64,000 bases of DNA from contig OX336389.2 of NCBI GenBank assembly GCA_946902985.2, positions 1,077,731,788 to 1,077,795,787 on the forward strand, given 5' to 3'. The stretch is from Meconema thalassinum (Eukaryota; Arthropoda; Insecta; Orthoptera; Tettigoniidae). A program made the translations under genes and the position numbers. How positions within the stretch are numbered: position 1 is the stretch's first letter; every line of letters starts with the position of its first letter. The notes under the pieces are model-generated. The model was not told where the DNA came from and did no database searches. It saw only the letters and a program-made list of their open reading frames with translations. This document shows positions 13,601-25,052 of the stretch, in pieces.

Positions 13601-15000
13601 ATGTATTGTCCGTTGAGCCATTATATATTTAAACACAAATAGTTCTAAATGTTCCGGCAAAGCTCAACAAAATGACAGTGTTTCGCCTCGGTGTGCAAGT
13701 GGGCTCTTCAGTTGGTTAAAGCACACCTCAACATGACACTGTCTAGTGCACACTGGGAAGGCCATTGCAAGACGTATTTGATACATGTCTATCCACGTCA
13801 CGAGCAAAGCCAGTGCACTATGGGAGTCGAAACGCCTCTCCAAACCAATTATAACCTTACCCTGGCATTGAATATATAATTTTCAAAAGAAAAACATGTT
13901 ATGTCCTTTGAGCCATTATATATTTAAACAAATTGTGCAAAATGTTCCGGCATAACTCAACGAAATTACAGTGTTGCGCCCTGGTGTGCAATTGGGCTCT
14001 TCAGTTGGTTAAAGCACGCCTCACCAAGACACTGCCTAGTACACACTTGGAAGGCCATTGCAAGACGTATTTGATACGTGTATAAACTCGTCACGGGTTA
14101 TGCCAGTGCAGTATGGGAGTCGAAACTCCACTCCAAAGCAATTATAACCTTACCTTGGCATTGGATATATAATTTTCAAAAGAAAAATATGTATTGTCCG
14201 TTGAGCCATTATATATTTAAACACAAATTGTTCTAAATGTTCCGGCATAGCTCAACAAAATGACAGTGTTTCGCCTTGGTGTGCAAGTGGGCTCTTCAGT
14301 TGGTTAAAGCACACCTCACCAAAACACTGTCTAGTGCACTCTGGGAAGGCCATTGCAAGACGTATTTGACACATGTGTATGCACGTCACGAGCAATGCCA
14401 GTGCACTATGGGAGTCGAAACTCCACTCCTAAGCAATTATAACCTTACCTTGGCATTGAATATATAATTTTCAAAAGAAAAACATATAATGTCCGTTGAG
14501 CCATTATATATTTAAACACAAATTGTGCTAAATGTTCCGGCATAACTCAACGAAATGACAGTGTTTCGCCCAGGTGTGCAATTGGGCTCTTCATTTGGTT
14601 GTAGCACGCCTCACGAAGACACTGTCTGGTGCACACTGGGAAGGGCATTGCAAGACGTATTTGATACATGTGTATCCACGTCACGAGCAAAGCCAATGCA
14701 CTTTGGGGTCGAAACTCCACTCCAAGGAAATTATAACTTTACCTTGGCATTGAATATATAATTTTCAAAAGAAAAACATGTAAAGTCCGACGAGCCATTA
14801 TATATTTAAACACAAATTGTGCTAAATGTTCCGGCATAACCCAACGAAATGACGGTATTTCGCCCCGGTGTGCATTTGGGCTCTTCAGTTGGTTAAGGCA
14901 CGCCTCACCAAGACACTGCCTAGTACACTCTGGGAAGGCCATTGCAAGACGTATTTGATACGTGTGTATCCACGTCACGAGCAAAGCCAGTGCACTATGG
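7540..15000 (+). repeat. 7.15-kb tandem duplication, unit 2 (with one added monomer)
   Basis: Offset from unit 1 is 7149 bp until about 13.1 kb and 7444 bp after it, so one 295-bp monomer was gained near 13.1 kb. The added monomer has GTCTGGTACACAC like its left neighbour. The match ends near 15.0 kb, where GAGTTGAAACTCC and an ATTCTATCC block replace the unit 1 sequence. Confidence 0.82.
10635..12189 (+). mobile_element. LINE copy 2: 5'-truncated RT fragment with one main lesion
   Basis: Same truncated element and same insertion site as LINE 1, of which it is the 7149-bp duplicate. The reading frame runs from 10677 to 11669 (330 codons). It passes the site where nine of the copies have a TGA (GGA here) and covers the RT palm: NYRP, motif A FIDLAKAFDTVNH, motif B GVPQGSVLGPLL, motif C FADD and the YLGLTLDNN segment. 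It breaks only at an A run near 11653-11659, which is one base longer overall than the LINE 11 sequence at that point. The C-terminal part (HNTR and NNLPPKLR motifs) continues in another frame to about 12039. It ends in the TAAA-type tail and rejoins the satellite at GCTCAAC. Best-preserved copy after LINE 11. Confidence 0.93.
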
Positions 15001-17192
15001 GAGTTGAAACTCCACTCCTAAGCAATTCTATCCTTAACTTGGCATTGAATATATAATTTTCAAAAAAAAATATGTATTGTCCGTTGAGCCATTATATATT
15101 TAAAAACAAATTGTGCTAAATGTTCCGGCATAGCTCAACAAAATGATAGTGTTTCGCCCCTTTCTGTAAGTGGGCTCTTCATTTGGGTAAAGCACACCTC
15201 ACCAAGACACTGTCTAGTGCACACTGGGCTGGCCATTGCAAGACGTATTTGATACATGTGTATCCACGTCACGAGCAAAGCCAGTGCACTATGGGAGTCG
15301 AAACTCCACTCCAAAGCAATTATAACCTTACCTTGGCATTGAATATATAATTTTCAAAAGAAAAATATGTATTGTCCGTTGAGCCATTATATATTTAAAC
15401 ACAAATTGTTCTAAATGTTCCGGCATAGCTCAACAAAATGACAGTGTTTCGCCTCGGTGTGCAAGTAGGCTCTTCAGTTGGTTAAAGCACACCTCACCAA
15501 GACACTGTCTAGTGCACACTGGGAAGGCCATTGCAAGACGTATTTGATACATGTGTATCCACTCACGAGCAAAGCCAGTGCACTATGGGAGTATTAACTA
15601 CACTCCAAAGCTATTATAACCTTACCTTGGCATTGAATATATAATTTTCAAAAGAAAAACATGTAATGTCCGTTGAGCCATCATATATTTATACACAATG
15701 TGTGCTAAATGTTCCGGCATAACTCAACGAAATGACGGTGTTTCGCCCCGGTGTGCATTTGGGCTCTTCAGTTGGTTAAAGCACGCCTCACCAAGACACT
15801 GTCTAGTACACACTGGGAAGGCCATTGCAAGACGTATTTGATACGCGTGTATCCACGTCACGGGCAAAGCCAGTGCACTTTGGGGTCGAACCTCCACTCC
15901 AAAGCAATTATAACTTTACCTTGGCATTGAATATATAATTTTCAAAAGAAAAACACGTAATGTCCGTTGAGCCATTATATATTTAAACACAAATTGTGCT
16001 AAATGTTCCGGCATAACGCAACGAAATGACAGTGTTTCGCCCCAGTGTGCAGTTGGGCTCTTCAGTTGGTTAAAGCACGCCTCACCAAGACACTGTCGAG
16101 TAGAAACTGGGAAGGCCATTGCATGACGTATTTGATACGTGTGTATCCACGTCACGAGCGAAGCCAGTGCACTATGGGAGTCGAAACTCCACTCCAAAGC
16201 AATTATATCCTTATCTTGGCATTGAATATATAATTTTCAAAAGAAAAACATGTAATGTCCGATGAGCCATTATATATTTAAACGCAATTTGTGCTAAATG
16301 TTCCGGCATAACTCAACGAAACGACAGTGTTTCGCCCCGGTGTGCAATTGGGCTCTTCAGTTGGTTAAATCACACCTCACCAAGGCACTGTCTAGTACAC
16401 ACTGGGAAGGCCATTGCAAGGCGTATTTCATACGTGTGTATCCACGTCACGAGCAAAACCAGTGCACTATGGGAGACGAAACTCCACTCCTAAGCAATAC
16501 TATCCTTAACTTGGCATTGAATATATAATTTTCGTTAGAAAAATGTGTTATGTCCGTTGAGCCATTATATATTTAAACACAAATTGTGCTAAATGTTCCG
16601 GCATAACTCAACAAAATGACAGTGTTTCGCCCCGGTGTGCAATTGGACTCTTCAGTTGGTTAAAGCACACCTCACCAAGACACAATCTAGTACACACTGG
16701 GAAGGCTAATGCAAGACGTATTTGATATATGTGTATCCACGTCACGGGCAAAGCCAGTGCACTATGGGAGTCGAAACGTCACTCCAAAACAATTATAACC
16801 TTACCTTGGCATTGAATATATAATTTTCAAAAGGAAAACATTTAATGTCCTTTGAGCCATTATATATTTAAACAAATTTTGCAAAATGTTCCGGCATAAC
16901 TCAACGAAATTACAGTGTTGCGCCCTGGTGTGCAATTGGGCTCTTCAGTTGTTTAAAGCACGCCTCACCAAGACACTGTCTAGTACACTCTGGGCAGGCC
17001 ATTGCAAGACGTATTTGATACATGTGTATCCACGTCACGAGCAAAGCCAATGCACTTTGGGGTCGAAACTCCACTCCAAAGCAATTATAACTTTACCTTG
17101 GCATTGAATATATAATTTTCAAAAGAAAAATATGTATTGTCCGTTGAGCCATTATATATTTAAACACAAATTGTTCTAAATGTTCCGGCATA
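12190..17192 (+). repeat. Satellite block 3 (about 17 monomers)
   Basis: About 17 monomers. It holds the end of the second 7.15-kb unit (to about 15.0 kb), which carries one extra monomer (about 13.1 kb) compared with the first unit. From about 12.4 kb it is also the left end of the 20.2-kb unit repeated from about 32.9 kb. The monomer near 15540-15610 lost CGT in CCACGTCACGAG and carries GTATTAAC in place of GTCGAAAC, which destroys its B-box-like motif. At 16316-16323 AAACGACAG replaces AAATGACAG, removing the usual stop. No gene is supported. Confidence 0.93.
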
Positions 17193-18746
17193 CTGCAAAC
17201 AGGAGTAATACCAGATAAATGTAAATTAGCAAGAGTGGTGCCAGTATTTAAAAAAGTTGATGTATCTAATCCCAGTAATTACAGACCGTTGTGTATATTA
17301 TCCTCACTTGTAAAAGTACTGGAAATAGTAATGAAAAAGCAAGTCCTGAATTTCCTAACAAAAAACAATTTCTTCTTCAAATATCAGTATGGCTTCCTTC
17401 CCAAACATAGCACTGATTCAGTAGCATTTGACGTAGTGTCACTTATACATAAAGCATTAGACAACAATAAAATAGCAGCAGGACTATTTATAGATCTTGC
17501 AAAAGCATTTGACACAGTTAACGATATCTTGTTGCTAAGTAAATTATCAAATGCAGGAATTAGAGGAATAGCCTTTGACTGGTTTAAAAACTACCTGTCT
17601 AACAGGAAGCAGTATGTTAATATTAATAAAACTAAAGGGTCCATCTCTGATGTTAAATGCGGTGTCCCACAAGGGTCAGTGCTTGGACCATTGCTGTTCC
17701 TGATATTTATTAATGATATAGGTTATTTAGAGTTTACTGGTAAAATATTTCTATTTGCAGATGATATATTTCTAATTTACGATACCGCATGTGAACAAAG
17801 GATTATGGAGAATATGCAAAAGGTTCTAAATATACTAACAACATGGCTTTCAAAAAATAATTTAATCATAAGCACCTCAAAAACAAAATACATGCTATTT
17901 CATAATCCAGCTTACAGTTCAAACACTTCCAACATAGTTAAAATTGGCAATGCGCCCATCGAACGGGTTAAACATTACACATATTTAGGCCTAACTTTGG
18001 ACAATAACCTAAGTTGGAATGATCATGTCACAAATGGGAAAAAGAAAATTACGAATGTAATTGGTGTTCTAAAAAGGTTAAGGGATTATTGAATAAGCAA
18101 TCAACATTTAAGGAGCATATATGCCTCTCTTATTCATTCTCACCTTATGTACATGAACATAATATGGAGTAAATGCACACAGGAATCAATGAATGAGCTC
18201 GAAGTACTCCAAAAAAAAACAATTTAAATCATGTATGGTTGCGATTTTAGGAAACCGACTGTACAAGTATTTCAGGAGACAAACATATTGCCATTACGAA
18301 GCCAGCTCAACTACTCTGAAGCTTTATTTATGTTCAGATATAAACATGGTCTTATTAGTCTTAATACTGAACTTCAATGCAGGAAAGACATTCATACCCA
18401 TAACACAAGATCAGCAAACCAGTTATACATGGAGTCAACAAACACAACTAGATATGGTATTAAAAGTATTTCCTATTCAGCCAGCACAACTTATAATAAC
18501 TTACCTCCTAAACTGAGACAAATTGTAAACTTGAACCAATTCAAAAAGGAAGCACGCAGGTACATCCTGAAACAATATGTTGAAGAATATAGATGAACTC
18601 ATAAGCACTGAATAAATGTTCCTACCACCTTAGTATATTTTAGTATTAAGTTAGTTAATAAGCCATATTTGTAAAGGGCGGTCCCCCCTTGAGCTATCAG
18701 CTCACTGGGAATTTCTGTACCCTATAAATAAATAAATAAATAAATA
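17193..18746 (+). mobile_element. LINE copy 3: RT pseudogene, TGA-type
   Basis: Same 5' truncation point and same satellite insertion site as the others. The RT frame is open from 17235 to a TGA at 18090-18092 and covers motif A, motif B and the FADD motif. A long A run near 18210-18218 followed by CAATTTAAATC disrupts the thumb region. The C-terminal part reads at about 18231-18596. It shares the N-D change after motif A with LINEs 1 and 7. Compared with its 20.2-kb duplicate, LINE 7, I noted three coding differences by eye: GATACC for GAGACC, AGGTTC for AGGATC and AATCC for AAACC. It ends in a short TAAA-type tail. Confidence 0.93.
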
Positions 18747-19335
18747 GCTCAACAAAATGACAGTGTTTCGCCTCGGTGTGCAAGTGGGCTCTTCAGTTGG
18801 TTAAAGCACACCTCACCAAGACACTGTCTAGTGCACACTGGGAAGGCCATTGCAAGACGTATTTGACACATGTGTATCCACGTCACGAGCAATGACAGTG
18901 CACTATGGGAGTCGAAACTCCACTCCTAAGCAATTATAACCTTACCTTGGCATTGAATATATAATTTTCAAAAGAAAAACATGTAATGTCCGTTGAGCCA
19001 TTATATGTTTAAACACAAATTATGCTAAATGTTCCGGCATAACTCATCGAAATGACAGTGTTTCGCCCCGGTGTGCAATTGGGCTCTTCAGTTGGTTAAA
19101 GCACGCCTCACGAAGACACTGTCTGGTTCATACTGGCAAGGCCATTGCAAGACGTATTTGATACATGTGTATCCACGTCACGAGCAAAGCCAATGCTCTT
19201 TGGGGTCGAAACTCCACTCCAAAGCAATTATAACTTTACCTTGGCATTGAATATATAATTTTCAAAAGAAAAATATGTATTGTCCGTTGAGCCATTATAT
19301 ATTTAAACACAAATTGTTCTAAATGTTCCGGCATA
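18747..19335 (+). repeat. Satellite block 4: exactly two monomers between LINEs 3 and 4
   Basis: 589 bp, two complete monomers from GCTCAAC to TTCCGGCATA. LINE plus two monomers makes a 2143-bp unit (17193 to 19336). The same arrangement recurs at 38947-39535. No gene is supported. Confidence 0.93.
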
Positions 19336-20890
19336 CTGCAAACAGGAGTAATACCAGATAAATGTAAATTAGCAAGAGTGGTGCCAGTATTTAAAAAAGT
19401 TGATGTATCTAATCCCAGTAATTACAGACCGTTGTGTATATTATCCTCACTTTTAAAAGTACTGGAAATAGTAATGAAAAAGCAAGTCCTGAATTTCCTA
19501 ACAAAAGACAATTTCTTCTTCAAATATCACTATGGCTTCCTTCCCAAACTTAGCACTGATTCAGTAGCATTTGACGTAGTGTCACTTATACACAAAACAT
19601 TAGACAACAATAAAATAGCAGCAGGGACTATTTATAGATCTTGCAAAAGCATTTGACACAGTTAACCATATCTTGTTGCTAAGTAAATTATCAAATGCAG
19701 GAATTAGAGGAATAGCCTTTGACTGGTTTAAAAACTACCTGTCTAACAGGAAGCAGTATGTTAATATTAATAAAACTAAAGGGTCCATCTCTGATGTTAA
19801 ATGCGGTGTCCCACAAGGGTCAGTGCTTGGACCATTGCTGTTCCTGATATTTATTAATGATATAGGTTATTTAGAGTTTACTGGTAAAATATTTCTATTT
19901 GCAGATGATATATTTCTACTTTACGAGACCGCATGTGAAAAAAGGATTATGGAGAATATGCAAAAGGATCTAAATATACTAACAACATGGCTTTCAAAAA
20001 ATAATTTAATCATAAGCACCTCAAAAACAAAATACATGCTATTTCATAAACCAGCTTACAGTTCAAACACTTCTAACATAGTTAAAATTGGCAATGCGCC
20101 CATCGTTGGGTTAAACATTACACATATTTAGGCCTAACTTTGGACAATAACCTAAGTTGGAATGATCATGTCACAAATGGGAAAAAGAAAATTACGAATG
20201 TAATTGGTGTTCTAAAAAGGTTAAGGGATTATTGAATAAGCAATCAACATTTAAGGAGCATATATGCCTCTCTTATTCATTCTCACCTTATGTACATGAA
20301 CATAATATGGAGTAAATGCACACAGGAATCAATAAATGAGCTCGAAGTACTCCAAAAAAAAACCAATTTAAATCATGTATGGTTACGATTTTAGGAAACC
20401 GACTGTACAAGTATTTCAGGAGACAAACATATTGCCATTACGAAGCCAGCTCAACTACTCTGAAGATTTATTTATGTTCAGATATAAACATGGTCTTATT
20501 AGTCTTAATACTGAACTTCAATGCAGGAAAGACATTCATACCCATAACACAAGATCAGCAAACCAGTTATACATGGAGTCAACAAACACAACTAGATATG
20601 GTATTAAAAGTATTTCCTATTCAGCCAGCACAACTTATAATAACTTACCTCCTAAACTGAGACAAATTGTAAACATGAACCAATTCAAAAAGGAAGCACG
20701 CAGGTACATCCTGAAACAATATGTTGAAGAATATAGATGAACTCATAAGCACTGAATAAATGTTCCTACCACCTTAGTATATTTTAGTATTAAGTTAGTT
20801 AATAAGCCATATTTGTAAAGGGCGGTCCCCCCTTGAGCTTTCAGCTCACTGGGAATTTCTGTACTCTATAAATAAATAAATAAATAAATA
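19336..20890 (+). mobile_element. LINE copy 4: RT pseudogene with double frameshift
   Basis: Same truncated LINE fragment. The RT is split: open at 19378-19656, then an extra G (GCAGGGACT near 19624) just before motif A shifts the frame, which continues at 19673-20131 through motif B and FADD. There a CGTTGGG for CGAACGGG change, one base shorter, shifts it again. The TGA of the TGA-type copies and the A-run lesion follow. The C-terminal part reads at 20375-20740. Private changes include TATCACTATGG and AAACTTAGC. The 3' UTR hairpin loop reads GAGCTTTCAGCTC. These lesions are shared with LINEs 5, 6, 8, 9 and 10, so they predate the duplications. Confidence 0.93.
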
Positions 20891-23489
20891 GCTCAACAAA
20901 ATGACAGTGTTTCGCCTCGGTGTGCAAGTGGGGTCTTCAGTTGGTTAAAGCACACCTCACCAAGACACTGTCTAGTGCACACTGGGAAGGCCATTGCAAG
21001 ACGTATTTGACACATGCGTATCCACGTCACGAGCAATGCCAGTGCACTATGGGAGTCGAAACTCCACTCCCAAGCAATTATAACCTTACCTTGGCATTGA
21101 ATATATAATTTTCAAAAGAAAAACATGTAATGTCCGTTGAGCCATCATATGTTTATACACAAAGTGTGCTAAATATTCCGGCATAACTCAACGAAATGAC
21201 GGTGTTTCGCCCCGGTGTGCATTTGGGCTAATCAGTTGCTTAAAACACGCCTCACGAAGACACTGTCTGGTGCACACTGGGAAGGCCATTGCAAGACGTA
21301 TTTGATACACGTGTATCCACGTCACGAGCAAAGCCAGTGCACTTTGGGGTCGAAACTCCACTCCAAAGCAATTATAACTTTACCTTGGCATTGAATATAT
21401 AATTTTCAAAAGAAAAACATGTAATGTCCGTTGAGCCATTATATATTTAAACACAAATTGTGCTAAATGTTCCGGCATAACTCAACGAAATGACGGTGTT
21501 TCGCCCCGGTGTGCAATTGGGCTCTTCAGTTGGTTAAAGCACGCCTCACCAAGACACTGTCTAGTACACACTGGGACGTATTTGATACGTGTGTATCCAC
21601 GTCACGAGCTACGCCAGTGCACTATGGGAGTCGAAACTCCACTCCAAAGCAATTATAACCTTACCTTGGCATTGAATATATAATTTTCAAAAGAAAAATA
21701 TGTATTGTCCGTTGAGCCATTATATATTTAAACACAAATTGTTCTAAATGTTCCGGCATAGCTCAACAAAATGACAGTGTTTCGCCTCGGTGTGCAAGTA
21801 GGCTCTTCAGTTGGTTAAAGCACACCTCACCAAGACACTGTCTATTGCACACTGGGAAGGCCATTGCAAGACGTATTTGATACATGTGTATCCACTCCAC
21901 TCCAAAGCAATTATAACTTTACCTTGGCATTGAATATATAATTTTCAAAAGAAAAACACGTAATGTCCGTTGAGCCATTATATATTTAAACACAAATTGT
22001 GCTAAATGTTCCGGCATAACGCAACGAAATGACAGTGTTTCGCCCCAGTGTGCAGTTGGGCTCTTCAGTTGGTTAAAGCACGCCTCACCAAGACACTGTC
22101 GAGTAGAAACTGGGAAGGCCATTGCATGACGTATTTGATACGTGTGTATCCACGTCACGAGCAAAGCCAGTGCACTATGGGAGTCGAAACTCCACTCCAA
22201 AGCAATTATATCCTTATCTTGGCATTTAATATATAATTTTCAAAAGAAAAACATGTTATGTCCGATGAGCCATTATATATTTAAACGCAATTTGTGCTAA
22301 ATGTTCCGGCATAACTCAACGAAATGACAGTGTTTCGCCCCGGTGTGCAATTGGGCTCTTCAGTTGGTTAAATCACACCTCACCAAGGCACTGTCTAGTA
22401 CACACTGGGAAGGCCATTGCAAGGCGTATTTCATACGTGTGTATCCACGTCACGAGCAAAACCAGTGCACTATGGGAGACGAAACTCCACTCCTAAGCAA
22501 TACTATCCTTATCTTGGCATTGAATATATAATTTTCGTTAGAAAAATGTGTTATGTCCGTTGAGCCATTATATATTTAAACACAAATTATGCTAAATGTT
22601 CCGGCATAACTCAACAAAATGACAGTGTTTCGCCCCGGTGTGCAATTGGACTCTTCAGTTGGTTAAAGCACACCTCACCAAGACACAATCTAGTACACAC
22701 TGGGAAGGCTAATGCAAGACGTATTTGATACATGTGTATCCACGTCACGGGCAAAGCCAGTGCACTATGGGAGTCGAAACGCCACTCCAAAACAATTACA
22801 ACCTTACCTTGGCATTGAATATATAATTTTCAAAAGGAAAACATTTAATGTCCTTTGAGCCATTATATATTTAAACAAATTTTGCAAAATGTTCCGGCAT
22901 AACTCAACGAAATTACAGTGTTGCGCCCTGGTGTGCAATTGGGCTCTTTAGTTGTTAAAGCACGCCTCACCAAGACACTGTCTAGTACACTCTGGGCAGG
23001 CCATTGCAAGACGTATTTGATACATGTGTATCCACGTCACGAGCAAAGCCAGTGCACTATGGGAGTCGAAACTCCACTCCAAAGCAATTATAACCCTACC
23101 TTGGCATTGAATATATAATTTTCAAAAGAAAAACATATAATGTCCGTTGAGCCATTATATATTTAAACACAAATAGTGCTAAATGTTCCGGCATAACTCA
23201 ACGAAATGACAGTGTTTCGCCCCGGTGTTCAATTGGGCTCTTCAGTTGGTTAAAGCACGCCTCACGAAGACACTGTCTGGTTCACACTGGGAAGGCCATT
23301 GCAAGACGTATTTGATACATGTTTATCCACGTCACGAGCAAAGCCAATGCACTTTGGGGTCGAAACTCCACTCCAAAGCAATTATAACTTTACCTTGGCA
23401 TGGAATATATAATTTTCAAAAGAAAAATATGTATTGTCCGTTGAGCCATTATATATTTAAACACAAATTGTTCTAAATGTTCCGGCATA
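20891..23489 (+). repeat. Satellite block 5 (about 9 monomers, two with internal deletions)
   Basis: About nine monomers. One has CTGGGACGTATTTG at 21571-21584, lacking about 15 bp (AAGGCCATTGCAAGA class). The next joins TATCCACTCCACTCC at 21889-21903, lacking some 37 bp between two short CCAC-type repeats, which removes the B-box-like motif. Both deletions recur exactly 20,200 bp later. No gene is supported. Confidence 0.92.
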
Positions 23490-25052
23490 CTGCAAACAGG
23501 AGTAATACCAGATAAATGTAAATTAGCAAGAGTGGTGCCAGTATTTAAAAAAGTTGATGTATCTAATCCCAGTAATTACAGACCGTTGTGTATATTATCC
23601 TCACTTGTAAAAGTACTGGAAATAGTAATGAAAAAGCAAGTCCTGAATTTCCTAACAAAAGACAATTTCTTCTTCAAATATCAGTATGGCTTCCTTCCCA
23701 AACATAGCACTGATTCAGTAGCATTTGACGTAGTGTCACTTATACATAAAGCATTAGACAACAATAAAATAGCAGCAGGGACTATTTATAGATCTTGCAA
23801 AAGCATTTGACACAGTTAACCATATCTTGTTGCTAAGTAAATTATCAAATGCAGGAATTAGAGGAATAGCCTTTGACTGGTTTAAAAACTACCTGTCTAA
23901 CAGGAAGCAGTATGTTAATATTAATAAAACTAAAGGGTCCATCTCTGATGTTAAATGCGGTGTCCCACAGGGGTCAGTGCTTGGACCATTGCTGTTCCTG
24001 ATATTTATTAATGATATAGGTTATTTAGAGTTTACTGGTAAAATATTTCTATTTGCAGATGATATATTTCTACTTTACGAGACCGCATGTGAACAAAGGA
24101 TTATGGAGAATATGCAAAAGGATCTAAATATACTAACAACATGGCTTTCAAAAAATAATTTAATCATAAGCACCTCAAAAACAAAATACATGCTATTTCA
24201 TAAACCAGCTTACAGTTCAAACACTTCCAACATAGTTAAAATTGGCAATGCGCCCATCGTTGGGTTAAACATTACACATATTTAGGCCTAACTTTGGACA
24301 ATAACCTAAGTTGGAATGATCATGTCACAAATGGGAAAAAGAAAATTACGAATGTAATTGGTGTTCTAAAAAGGTTAAGGGATTATTGAATAAGCAATCA
24401 ACATTTAAGGAGCATATATGCCTCTCTTATTCATTCTCACCTTATGTACATGAACATAATATGGAGTAAATGCACACAGGAATCAATAAATGAGCTCGAA
24501 GTACTCCAAAAAAAAACCAATTTAAATCATGTATGGTTACGATTTTAGGAAACCGACTGTACAAGTATTTCAGGAGACAAACATATTGCCATTACGAAGC
24601 CAGCTCAACTACTCTGAAGCTTTATTTATGTTCAGATATAAACATGGTCTTATTAGTCTTAATACTGAACTTCAATGCAGGAAAGACATTCATACCCATA
24701 ACACAAGATCAGCAAACCAGTTATACATGGAGTCAACAAACACAACTAGATATGGTATTAAAAGTATTTCCTATTCAGCCAGCACAACTTATAATAACTT
24801 ACCTCCTAAACTGAGACAAATTGTAAACTTGAACCAATTCAAAAAGGGAGCACGCAGGTACATCCTGAAACAATATGTTGAAGAATATAGATGAACTCAT
24901 AAGCACTGAATAAATGTTCCTACCACCTTAGTATATTTTATTATTAAGTTAGTTAATGAGCCATATTTGTAAAGGGCGGTCCCCCCTTGAGCTATCAGCT
25001 GAATGGGAATTTCTGTACCCTATAAATAAATAAATAAATAAATAAATAAATA
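23490..25052 (+). mobile_element. LINE copy 5: RT pseudogene with double frameshift
   Basis: Same truncated LINE fragment and lesions as LINE 4: open frames 23532-23810, 23827-24285 and 24529-24894, separated by the extra G before motif A, the one-base-shorter CGTTGGG and the TGA/A-run region. It differs from LINE 4 in having the intact GFLPKHST segment, CCCACAGGGGTC at motif B, AAAGGGAGCACG near the C-terminus and TTTTATTATTAAG in the 3' UTR. The 3' hairpin right arm is changed (CAGCTGAATGG), and the TAAA-type tail is two units longer than in LINEs 3 and 4. LINE 9 is its 20.2-kb duplicate and has the same markers. Confidence 0.93.

Noticed and set aside
15916..16197. Minus-strand frames of 60-96 codons as genes
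   Set aside because: They are the reverse complement of ordinary monomers, many start at TTG, and they resemble no known protein. Same satellite explanation.
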